A DNA stretch of 64,000 nt, from positions 2,957,853-3,021,852 of the forward strand of contig NZ_JAGSYA010000004.1 of NCBI RefSeq assembly GCF_025685395.1, given 5' to 3'. The DNA comes from Terriglobus tenax (lineage in GTDB: Bacteria > Acidobacteriota > Terriglobia > Terriglobales > Acidobacteriaceae). Made by a program: the position numbers and the translations under genes. Positions 26,244-33,543 of this stretch are shown here, piece after piece. A model generated the notes under the pieces. That model was not told where the DNA came from, ran no database searches, and was given only the letters and a program-made list of their open reading frames with translations. Each line of letters opens with the position of its first letter. The first letter of the stretch is position 1.

Positions 26244-27119
26244 TTAGAGGACCACCTTGCTCAGCGGATACTCCACGATGCCGGTGCCGCCAGCGGCCTT
26301 CAGCTTGGGAATCACTTCGCGCACGGTCGACTCATCGAGGATGGTGTTGACGGCGACCCAGTCCGAGTTTGAGAGCTGCGAGATGGTGGGCGAGTTGAGC
26401 GCGGGCAGTACGTCGAGCACGGCCTGCAGGTTGGCGCTCGATACATTCAGCATCAGGCCCACCTGCGTGTGCGCTGCCATCGCACCATTCAGCATCAGCG
26501 AGATGTTCTGGATCTTCTCGCGCTTCCAGTCGTCGGCCCAGGCGCTCTTGTTGGCGATGAACTGGGTCTCGCTCTCCATTAACGTCTCAATGATGCGCAG
26601 GCGGTTGGCGCGGAGCGAAGAGCCGGTCTCGGTCACTTCGACAATGGCGTCGGCCAGTGTCGGCGGCTTTACCTCGGTCGCACCCCAGCTGAACTCCACC
26701 TTGACGTTGATGCCCTTCTCGGCGAAGTAACGCTTGGTGTACTCGACGAGTTCGGTGGCGATGATCTTGCCTTCCAGGTCTTCGGGCTTCTGGAAGGGGG
26801 AGTCTTCAGGAACGGCGAGCACCCACTTCACCCTCTGGCGGCTCTGCTTGGAGTAGGTGAGCGAGGTGACGCGCTCGACGTCCGACAGGTTCTCGAGGAT
26901 CCAGTCATTGCCGGTCAGACCGGCGTCCAGAGCGCCGTGCTCGACGTAACGGGCCATCTCCTGCGCGCGGACGAGCATGCACTCAATCTCGGTGTCGTTG
27001 ATGGTGGGGAAGTACGAACGGCCCGAGGGATAGATGTCCCATCCGGCTTTCTGGAACAGAGCGATGGTGGCGTCCTGCAGGCTGCCTTTGGGGATTCCGA
27101 GCTTCAGTTTCTTCGCCAT
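26244..27119 (-). CDS. hisG: ATP phosphoribosyltransferase, long form
   Basis: 291 residues, so it is the long type with a C-terminal regulatory (HisG_C) domain of about 75 residues. [14 protein letters not shown] is the N-terminal start, and the PRPP loop region is in the [19 protein letters not shown] segment. It commits ATP and PRPP to histidine synthesis and is normally inhibited by histidine. The long form needs no HisZ, and none is present. hisI lies three bases upstream. Confidence 0.95.
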   Translation of the reverse strand: MAKKLKLGIPKGSLQDATIALFQKAGWDIYPSGRSYFPTINDTEIECMLVRAQEMARYVEHGALDAGLTGNDWILENLSDVERVTSLTYSKQSRQRVKWVLAVPEDSPFQKPEDLEGKIIATELVEYTKRYFAEKGINVKVEFSWGATEVKPPTLADAIVEVTETGSSLRANRLRIIETLMESETQFIANKSAWADDWKREKIQNISLMLNGAMAAHTQVGLMLNVSSANLQAVLDVLPALNSPTISQLSNSDWVAVNTILDESTVREVIPKLKAAGGTGIVEYPLSKVVL

Positions 27120-27122
27120 GAC

Positions 27123-27476
27123 TTACTTCTTCTCCTCAATCGTTTTGGTGAAGCAGCTCACCGTTCCCTCGTGGCAAACCAGGCCGTCACCGTCGACGGT
27201 CACTTTGAACAGCAGCGCGTCGTTGTCGCAGTCGGTGGACATGCTGACGATGCGCAGGCGGTTGCCGCTGGTCTCGCCCTTCATCCACAGCTTCTGGCGT
27301 GTGCGCGACCAGAAGGTGACAAAGCCGGATTCCAGTGTTTTCTGATAGCTGGTTTCGTTCAGGAAGCCGAGCATGAGGACCTGGCCGGTGTTGGCGTCCT
27401 GCACAATGCCGGGGACGAGGCCGTTTTCTTTTGCGAAGTCGAGTTGGATAGGTTCTGCCATTTCCTTGCTTTCCAT
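27123..27476 (-). CDS. hisI: Phosphoribosyl-AMP cyclohydrolase
   Basis: 117 residues from the ATG at 27476 (a start at 27461 is also possible, with AAGGA close to it). VPGIVQDANTGQVLMLGFLN, the segment with SRTRQKLWMKGETSGN, and DCDNDALLF with the zinc and magnesium ligands identify it. It opens the purine ring of PR-AMP. It is the HisI domain only: the HisE pyrophosphatase that is often fused is missing, and no hisE gene lies in the operon. It is the first structural gene after the attenuator. Confidence 0.92.
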   Translation of the reverse strand: MESKEMAEPIQLDFAKENGLVPGIVQDANTGQVLMLGFLNETSYQKTLESGFVTFWSRTRQKLWMKGETSGNRLRIVSMSTDCDNDALLFKVTVDGDGLVCHEGTVSCFTKTIEEKK

Positions 27477-27507
27477 TCTTGCTGGGTGCGCAACGCCGCA
27501 GACACAA

Positions 27508-27542
27508 CAAAGCCCGCTGGCTTTGCGCATCAGCGGGCTTTG
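27508..27542 (-). terminator. his attenuator terminator hairpin
   Basis: CAAAGCCCGCTG pairs with CAGCGGGCTTTG, a perfect 12-bp stem with an 11-base loop. On the minus strand TTGTGTC follows the stem. The T tract is interrupted but rich enough for a weak to moderate terminator. It lies 26 bases after the leader-peptide stop and 31 before hisI. Confidence 0.8.
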
Positions 27543-27560
27543 AATCTCTTGAGTGGCCTT

Positions 27561-27584
27561 GTGCTTCTTACTTCCTGGAAGCAC
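27561..27584 (-). promoter_or_regulatory. Leader stem over the hisL stop codon
   Basis: GTGCTTC (27584-27578) can pair with GAAGCAC (27567-27561). The TAA of the leader peptide lies in the loop, so a ribosome finishing the peptide would open this stem. It may serve as a pause or competitor structure in attenuation. Confidence 0.5.
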
Positions 27585-27654
27585 CGGACACCGCCGCCGA
27601 CACGCTGATCGCATGATGGTGATGGTGGCCGTGATGGTGCTGCACAAAGCGCAT
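27568..27654 (-). CDS. hisL: his operon leader peptide
   Basis: A 28-residue peptide that reads M-R-F-V-Q, then HHHGHHHHH, then a short Ala/Ser tail ending in K. Eight of nine consecutive codons are His. It lies just upstream of a 12-bp terminator and hisI, so its translation should sense charged tRNA-His: stalling at the His run would favour transcription into the operon. E. coli HisL has seven His in a row in the same setting. There is no ribosome-binding site before the ATG, so the peptide may be translated from a leaderless or very short 5' end. Confidence 0.85.
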   Translation of the reverse strand: MRFVQHHHGHHHHHAISVSAAVSGASRK

Positions 27655-27665
27655 ATCTACTAGTT

Positions 27666-27695
27666 AAAGTAGCTGCGGGCGGCCCGGCGTGTCAA
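27666..27695 (-). promoter_or_regulatory. Predicted his operon promoter
   Basis: TTGACA at 27695-27690 is a perfect sigma-70 -35 box. TACTTT at 27671-27666, 18 bases on, is a weak -10 box. Transcription would begin about five bases before the hisL ATG at 27654. Confidence 0.6.
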
Positions 27696-27719
27696 TCCGG
27701 GCCGCTCACAATGCTGGAT

Positions 27720-28352
27720 TTATCCCAGTTTTTCGATCTTCGCGCGCAGAGCCTTGGCTGCCGCAGCCGGGTCAGCCGCGCCGTAGATAGCTGCGCCCGC
27801 AACCGCAATCGTTGCACCGGCCTTTTCAACCGCGCCGATCCGGTCCAGGTTGATGCCTCCGGCGACCGAGAAGGGAATCGACGCATCGCGGCCGGCGGCC
27901 AGCAGGTTGTCGATGGAGTAGCCTGCCTGCGCCTGCTCGTCCAGACCGGCGTGCAGCTCGACCCAACTCACGCCAAGCTCCTTCAGTTCCTTCAGGCGAG
28001 TGGCCTTGTCGGCGACGCCGATCATGTCGGCCACAACAGCTTTGCCATGCGCCTTGCCGGACTTCACCGCGCCCGCGATGGTGCTGTCCGCCGCGGAGGC
28101 GAGGACAGTGACAATGTCGGCACCGGCGGCGAAGGCCAGGTTGGCTTCCAGCTCGCCCGCGTCCATGGTCTTCATGTCGGCAAAGACCAGCTTGTCCGGG
28201 TAGGCGGCCTTCACGTTGGTCACAACGCTCAGCCCCTGCTGCTTGATCAGCGGCGTGCCCAGCTCGATGATGTCGACCGAGTCGGCAACCTTGTTCAGCA
28301 GCGTGAGCGCGTCGGCGGTGGAGAGAAGATCGATAGCAACCTGCAGTTTCAT
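27720..28352 (-). CDS. hxlA: 3-hexulose-6-phosphate synthase
   Basis: 210 residues, an orotidine-decarboxylase-like TIM barrel. ELGTPLIKQQG, FADMKTMDAGELE and WVELHAGLDEQ, with the Asp-Lys-Asp metal and phosphate residues, are the family motifs. It condenses formaldehyde with ribulose 5-phosphate. hxlB lies 52 bases upstream on the same strand, so both key steps of the ribulose monophosphate pathway are present. CAGGAG precedes the ATG. Likely uses are formaldehyde removal or, in reverse, pentose supply. Confidence 0.9.
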   Translation of the reverse strand: MKLQVAIDLLSTADALTLLNKVADSVDIIELGTPLIKQQGLSVVTNVKAAYPDKLVFADMKTMDAGELEANLAFAAGADIVTVLASAADSTIAGAVKSGKAHGKAVVADMIGVADKATRLKELKELGVSWVELHAGLDEQAQAGYSIDNLLAAGRDASIPFSVAGGINLDRIGAVEKAGATIAVAGAAIYGAADPAAAAKALRAKIEKLG

Positions 28353-28404
28353 GCGGAACTCCTGATGGTGTTTGGAAAGGGGACCGGGAACAACGCTCGT
28401 CCGG

Positions 28405-28983
28405 TTATTCGAGATTGGCGTGGCGCGACCACAGATCTTCGGCGCTCTTGCCGGAGGCCTGCCACAGCATTTGAAAAATAGCGTCGGAGGCGAGCAGAAC
28501 GCTCTGCTCAAACAGCGCGCCGGAGTATTGCGCGGAGCGCACCCCGGCGTGATCCTGCTTGGTCTGCGCGGGAATGACGATGACCCCCTGTGCGAGACGG
28601 GCCAGGGGAGACTCCGGGCTGGTGGTGTAGCAAAGCACCTGCGCGTTGTTCTTTCGTGCGACCTCGGCTGCATGCACGGCGCTGGCCGTGGTGCCGGAAC
28701 CGGAGGCGACGATCAGCAGGTCGCCTGTCGCAATGGCCGGGGCTGTGACCTCGCCCGCAAAGTGAACGGTCAGGCCAAGGTGCATCAGCCGCATCGCCGC
28801 CATGCGCAGCGCAAGCCCGCTGCGGCCTGCTCCGGTGAGGAAGACGCGCCGTGCGGCAAGGATCATCTGCGTCGCTTGTTCGATCTGCTCTTCGCGGATG
28901 GTCGAGAGTGTCTGCTGGACCTCGGCAAGAATCGTGTTCTGAAGGGAGGCGAAGCTGGCGGAAGCGGTTGCTGCGGCTTGCAT
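28405..28983 (-). CDS. hxlB: 6-phospho-3-hexuloisomerase
   Basis: 192 residues from the ATG at 28983, a SIS domain: VFLTGAGRSGLALRMAAMRL, ASGSGTTASAVHAAE and SGALFEQSVLLASDA. It isomerises hexulose 6-phosphate to fructose 6-phosphate and so draws formaldehyde fixation by HxlA forward. The gene comes before hxlA, and a LysR regulator lies just upstream on the same strand. Confidence 0.9.
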   Translation of the reverse strand: MQAAATASASFASLQNTILAEVQQTLSTIREEQIEQATQMILAARRVFLTGAGRSGLALRMAAMRLMHLGLTVHFAGEVTAPAIATGDLLIVASGSGTTASAVHAAEVARKNNAQVLCYTTSPESPLARLAQGVIVIPAQTKQDHAGVRSAQYSGALFEQSVLLASDAIFQMLWQASGKSAEDLWSRHANLE

Positions 28984-29053
28984 GACTCTGCCAGCATTCC
29001 ACCCGCCAGAATCGCGATCAAACAGGAAATTTCGATGGGCCGATAGGTTCTGT

Positions 29054-29971
29054 CTATCGAGTGGGCTTTGCGCGGAAGGCGCGATGCGCGGCCAGCAGCG
29101 CACGGATAGCCGTAACCATCTCCGGCGTATGCGCCAGCTCCATCATGGCGTGGATGGCGGGCGGCAGTGCTGCTTTCTTCTGTGTCACAAAACCGATGTT
29201 GATGCGGTTGTCCGGCGGGCTCAGAGGGATCGCCACTGTCTGCGCTGTCGCCACCTGTGACACCAGCGATTGCGGCAGCACGGTGGCCCACTTCTTTGTG
29301 GCAAGGTGAGCAGCCACCATCGGGACGGCATCGGTCACCATCAGCTTCGGTGCGTGTTCCAGCCGCGTCTGCGCTGGTGCTGGAATAGCCCCCCGCAGCA
29401 GGCACAGGGGGGAGGCGGCTGCCTGCTCCCAACTCACGCGTTCCTTGTGCGCCTTGTCGCTGGTCAGCAGAAAGAGCCGCTCGTCGTACAGTGCATGGGT
29501 CTCCAGCCCTTCATGAAGAGCGGGTTCCAGGTGCGTCAGTGCAATGTCCAGTTCGCCTTGCCGAAGTTGCTGCATCAGCTCTTCACACGACGCCGTGGTG
29601 CTGGAGATCTGTAGCAACGGGAACTGCTCGGCGAAGCTCACGCTCAAAACAGAGACGACCGCCGCTGTCGACGGCGACATGCCGATGCGGAAGGGACCCT
29701 GCAAGCCCGGGCCGCGCAGGTCTCGCAGTTCCTGCTTCAGCCGCTGGCAGTCTTCCAGCATCTGCTGGGCCAGCAGCAGGACACGTGCGCCCTCCTCGGT
29801 AAAGCCTTCGAAACGCTGGCCGCGTTTGACGATCAGCACGTCCATGTCTTCTTCCAACTGCTTGATGCCGGAGGAAAGCGTGGGTTGCGAGACCTGGCAG
29901 GCCGCGGCGGCGCGGGCAAAGTGGCGTTCCTGGTTCAGCGCGAGCAGGTACTCGAAGTTACGGATGATCAC
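29054..29971 (-). CDS. LysR family transcriptional regulator next to hxlBA
   Basis: 305 residues. The N-terminal winged helix has HFARAAAACQVSQPTLSSGI, and residues about 95-300 form the two-lobed effector domain (GPFRIGMSPSTAAVVSVL). There is no Cys pair in the OxyR spacing, so peroxide sensing is not supported. It ends 70 bases before hxlB on the same strand; LysR genes are more often divergent from their targets. A role in controlling hxlBA is inferred from position only. Confidence 0.85.
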   Translation of the reverse strand: MIIRNFEYLLALNQERHFARAAAACQVSQPTLSSGIKQLEEDMDVLIVKRGQRFEGFTEEGARVLLLAQQMLEDCQRLKQELRDLRGPGLQGPFRIGMSPSTAAVVSVLSVSFAEQFPLLQISSTTASCEELMQQLRQGELDIALTHLEPALHEGLETHALYDERLFLLTSDKAHKERVSWEQAAASPLCLLRGAIPAPAQTRLEHAPKLMVTDAVPMVAAHLATKKWATVLPQSLVSQVATAQTVAIPLSPPDNRINIGFVTQKKAALPPAIHAMMELAHTPEMVTAIRALLAAHRAFRAKPTR

Positions 29972-30081
29972 GAGATACGGGCTCCCGGCGGTAAAACCAT
30001 ATCTTCCAGTGTCTCATTTGCAGGATTGTTCCAACTGCAACAGGGCGTGTGCTAGTCTTTCCGCCACCCGGAGGGGATACT

Positions 30082-30390
30082 ATGCTGAAGCTTCGTCGTC
30101 TTGCCCTTGCTCTGGCGCTCGTTCCTGTTTTGCTGGCGCCTTCGTTTACCACCGCCCAGGCTGCAAAAGCCAAGCCTCTTGCTGCAAAAGCCGATGCTTC
30201 CATGTTGATTGACATCAACACTGCCTCGGCAGATCAGTTGAAAGCTATTCCCGGCATTGGCGATGCCTACTCAAAGAAGATCATTGACGGACGTCCCTAT
30301 GCCAACAAGACGCAGCTGGTCAGCAAGAAAATCCTGCCGCAGGGTGTTTACGACAAAGTAAAGGACAAGATCGTCGCCAAGCAAAAGTAG
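30082..30390 (+). CDS. Secreted helix-hairpin-helix (ComEA-like) protein, copy 1
   Basis: 102 residues: signal peptide (about 1-30, ending TAQA) and one helix-hairpin-helix domain, INTASADQLKAIPGIGDAYS, with the GIG hairpin intact. The domain is that of ComEA, which binds DNA on the outside of the cell during uptake. GGAGGGG precedes the ATG at 30082. A second gene of the same kind follows after a terminator. No other competence genes are near, so DNA binding is inferred and a role in uptake is open. Confidence 0.8.
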   Translation: MLKLRRLALALALVPVLLAPSFTTAQAAKAKPLAAKADASMLIDINTASADQLKAIPGIGDAYSKKIIDGRPYANKTQLVSKKILPQGVYDKVKDKIVAKQK

Positions 30391-30395
30391 GAATG

Positions 30396-30429
30396 AAAAG
30401 TGGGCGGCGGCCGCGGCCGCCCCACTTTT
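30396..30429. terminator. Terminator between the two HhH genes
   Basis: AAAAGTGGG pairs with CCCACTTTT around an inner GCGGC/GCCGC stem; strong G+C core and T tract. Confidence 0.88.
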
Positions 30430-30492
30430 CTAAGTGCGCATTCGAACGGAGGATGCTACGCTTTTCCTTACCCCCTTGGAGACGCTGAGCCC

Positions 30493-30819
30493 ATGATCTC
30501 TCCTCGCAAACTCGTGCCCTATCTTTTTGCCTTCCTGCTGGCCGGTCTTGTCTCTTTGACCGATGCCATTCTTCCTCCTGTGCAGGCGCAGCAGACCATC
30601 GCCGAAAAGATTGAGGCGGATAAGACCAAGCTGGACCTGAACACCGCGACAGTTGCGGAACTCAAGTCCCTGGGGCTGGGCGACAACTACATCAAGCGCA
30701 TTATTGATGGCCGGCCCTATACGGCGAAGAACCAGCTTGTCAGTCGTGGAGTCCTGCCGCAGGCGGCGTACGAACCCATCAAGGAGCGCGTGATCGCGCA
30801 CCGGCCCAAGAAGCAATAA
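30493..30819 (+). CDS. Secreted helix-hairpin-helix protein, copy 2
   Basis: 108 residues: signal peptide (about 1-33) and an HhH domain that closely parallels copy 1 (LDLNTATVAELKSLGLGDNY, then IIDGRPYTAKNQLVSRGVLP). The Pro before the hairpin is replaced and the turn is GLG, so DNA affinity may differ. The ATG at 30493 begins the signal peptide. The two genes look like an old tandem duplication, each with its own transcription signals. Confidence 0.78.
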   Translation: MISPRKLVPYLFAFLLAGLVSLTDAILPPVQAQQTIAEKIEADKTKLDLNTATVAELKSLGLGDNYIKRIIDGRPYTAKNQLVSRGVLPQAAYEPIKERVIAHRPKKQ

Positions 30820-30886
30820 GCGGTAACCGTAAACCATTCAGCCGGCTGGTTCGTCTCCGATGCTAGGATGACAGGCACCAGCCCGG

Positions 30887-33523
30887 ATGCAGACTTCTAA
30901 TCCATTGCGGCCCAGGCACCGCCCCGCGGTCGCGCAATACATTGTGCTGGCCCTGGTCGCCGCCATGGCGTTGGGGCAATGGGGTACCTCGGCATACCGC
31001 ATGGTGCGCGGCATGTTCGGTGGCGAGCGCGGCATCCGTGCCCCTTTCAGCCTGAACAACGGCGTCATCTCCGGCATGAATCCCTTCGCGCATAACGCGG
31101 GATTGCAGACTGGCGACCGTCTGCTCGCGGTGAATGGACAGGTCGTCACCGGAGAGGCCGTCCTTCTGAAGGAACTGGCCCACTCCCACCTGGGAGACAC
31201 CATCAGCGTCGACGTCGAGCATCCCGGCGGCCAGCGCCAGACCGTCACCTGGAAGCTGTCCATTCCGCAGCGTCGCCGCGGCGGCGGCCGTCCCGGGGGA
31301 TGGATCAGCCCCTTGCTGCTGGTCGTCATCCTGCCGCTGGCCTTCCTGCTGGTGGGGCTGTGGGTGGTACTGGCCAAGCCGCACGACGTAAGCGCGTGGC
31401 TGGTGCTGGGCATTCTGCCGTACTTTGAGGCGCTGCTCTCGCCCGCCTATCCGCAATGGGACTGGACGGCCTGGTATGCCTCCTACTGGAACCAGACCGC
31501 GCAAATGGCCATGCCCATCTGCCTGATGTGGTTCGGTGTCCTGTTCCCGGAGCGCGCCACTCTGGACAGGCGCATGCCGTGGGTCAAGTGGGTCTTCGGC
31601 CTGTCGCTGCTCGCGCTTCTCCCTTTCGATCTGCTGCACAGCTACGCCCGTCTGTGGAACCTGGAGATGGAGCGCACTCTGGCGCCATGGATGCGCACGG
31701 TCGACACGCTGGAAAGCATTCTCAGCGTGCTGTGCATCACCTACTTCTTCGTCTTGTTCAGTCACAAGATCTTCGCCGAGAAGGTGGGCGCCGACGCCGG
31801 CCGCCGCCTGCGGCTGCTCTTCTGGGGCGCGGCCATCGGCCTTCTCCCCTTCGGGGCCATGGTGGTCTACACGCTCATCACGGGAGAGGACTTCAGCGAG
31901 GCCTTCCCGCAGTGGCTCAGCTTCGGCATGGTCTTTGTGCTGGCCATCTTCCCGCTCTCCCTGGCCTATGCACTGGTGGTCCAGCGCGCCATGGAAGTTC
32001 GCCTTCTGCTGCGCCAGGGCACCAAGTACGCCTTCGCGCGCTATACGCTCTTCGGTGTGCGGGGTCTCATCGCCGCTCTCTTCGCATGGCGGTTATCGCT
32101 CTTCACCACCTACCCCGAGAGCTATCGCCGCGTGGTGGACTACGTCTGGATCGCCGCGTTGATGGGCCTATTCTTCGCCTTCCGTTTTGTGCTGTCAAAA
32201 AAACTGGAAGGCGATATCGACCGGCGCTTCTTCCGCGAAGCCTATTCCACCGAACAGGTATTGAGCGAGCTATCCGAAGAGGCACGTAACTTTACCGAGA
32301 CCGGCCCCCTTCTCAGCACCATTACCCAGCGCATTAGCGACACGCTGCATGTGGACCGCATGGCGGTCTTCCTGCGTGCCGGCGATGTTTTCCGGCTGCA
32401 GACAGCCATGGGGGTCGATCTCACCTCGCCGGTGCTTCTGCCCGCACAGTCGGCCACCATGACCACGCTCTCGCGCGAGAAACGCCCTGCCGCCCTGCGC
32501 ATTGACGACAGTACGGAGTGGTTGCTGGAGGCCAGCGAAACCGAGCGTGCCGCGCTCAGCGAATTCCACACCGAGCTGCTGGTGCCGCTGCCCGGCCGCG
32601 GACGCCTGATCGGCGTCATGGCCCTTGGCCCAAAGCGCAGCGAGGAGCCCTACTCCCGCAACGACCGCCGCCTGCTGGAGACCGTCGCCTCGCAGACCGG
32701 GCTGGCGCTGGAGAACGCCGAGCTGCTGAAGTCGCTCGCACAGGAAGCGGCCCAGCGCGAGCGCGTCACCCGCGACATCGAGATCGCCCGCGAGGTGCAG
32801 GAGCGGCTCTTCCCGCAGAGCTATCCGGTGTTCGAAGGCATTGACGTCGCCGGCTACTGCCGCCCGGCACAGGAGATTGGCGGCGACTACTACGACGTGA
32901 TGGAGGTGGAACGCGAAACCTCTGACGGCAGCGCTCCCCGCCGCCTGCTGGGCCTTGCCATCGGAGACGTCTCCGGCAAGGGCATCTCCGCCGCACTGCT
33001 GATGGCCAGTCTTCGCGCCAGCCTGCGCGGACTGACGCTGGTGGGTCCGTCCGATCTGGGCGAGATGATGCGCCACATTAACAAGCTGGTCTTCGAGGGC
33101 AGCACGGCCAATCGCTACGCCACCTTTTTCTATGCGGAGTATGACCCTGCCACGCGCCGCCTTTGCTACGCCAACGGAGGCCACAACCCGCCGGTGGTCC
33201 TGCGCGGCGAACAGGTCATCGAACTGGAAGTCACCGGTATGGCCATTGGACTTGTGGAAGAAGAGGACTACGAACAGCGGGACATCTACCTGCAACCCGG
33301 CGACATCCTCGTCCTCTTCACCGACGGCATCTCCGAGGCAATGGATCGCGACGACGAGGAGTGGGGCGAGGCCCGCATGGTCGCCGCCGCGCAGCAGGAG
33401 CGCTCTCGCGGGGCGCGGACCGCGGAAGGTATGCTGCGTGCCCTCTATCGCCGCGCAGATGAGTATGTCAGCGGAGCTCCCCAGCATGACGACATGACCA
33501 TGGTTGTCATGCGCATCAGCTAA
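30887..33523 (+). CDS. PDZ-like / multi-pass membrane / GAF / SpoIIE-type protein phosphatase
   Basis: 878 residues. An N-terminal membrane segment (about 15-35) is followed by a PDZ-like domain (about 50-125, with NPFAHNAGLQTGDRLLAVNG), about eight membrane segments (about 140-420), a GAF domain (about 450-610) and a C-terminal PP2C/SpoIIE phosphatase (about 640-878). The phosphatase has IGGDYYDVME, IGDVSGKGISAALLMA, LFTDGISEAMD and the final HDDMTMVVMR. Such enzymes dephosphorylate STAS antagonists in partner switching. The outside PDZ suggests that it senses a peptide or protein signal. Confidence 0.88.
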   Translation: MQTSNPLRPRHRPAVAQYIVLALVAAMALGQWGTSAYRMVRGMFGGERGIRAPFSLNNGVISGMNPFAHNAGLQTGDRLLAVNGQVVTGEAVLLKELAHSHLGDTISVDVEHPGGQRQTVTWKLSIPQRRRGGGRPGGWISPLLLVVILPLAFLLVGLWVVLAKPHDVSAWLVLGILPYFEALLSPAYPQWDWTAWYASYWNQTAQMAMPICLMWFGVLFPERATLDRRMPWVKWVFGLSLLALLPFDLLHSYARLWNLEMERTLAPWMRTVDTLESILSVLCITYFFVLFSHKIFAEKVGADAGRRLRLLFWGAAIGLLPFGAMVVYTLITGEDFSEAFPQWLSFGMVFVLAIFPLSLAYALVVQRAMEVRLLLRQGTKYAFARYTLFGVRGLIAALFAWRLSLFTTYPESYRRVVDYVWIAALMGLFFAFRFVLSKKLEGDIDRRFFREAYSTEQVLSELSEEARNFTETGPLLSTITQRISDTLHVDRMAVFLRAGDVFRLQTAMGVDLTSPVLLPAQSATMTTLSREKRPAALRIDDSTEWLLEASETERAALSEFHTELLVPLPGRGRLIGVMALGPKRSEEPYSRNDRRLLETVASQTGLALENAELLKSLAQEAAQRERVTRDIEIAREVQERLFPQSYPVFEGIDVAGYCRPAQEIGGDYYDVMEVERETSDGSAPRRLLGLAIGDVSGKGISAALLMASLRASLRGLTLVGPSDLGEMMRHINKLVFEGSTANRYATFFYAEYDPATRRLCYANGGHNPPVVLRGEQVIELEVTGMAIGLVEEEDYEQRDIYLQPGDILVLFTDGISEAMDRDDEEWGEARMVAAAQQERSRGARTAEGMLRALYRRADEYVSGAPQHDDMTMVVMRIS

Positions 33524-33543
33524 TCAGCAAATGCTGCCGCACT

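Noticed and set aside
27568..27654. The His-rich peptide as a metal-binding protein
   Set aside because: Its length, position before a terminator and hisI, and lack of other metal features fit a leader peptide better.
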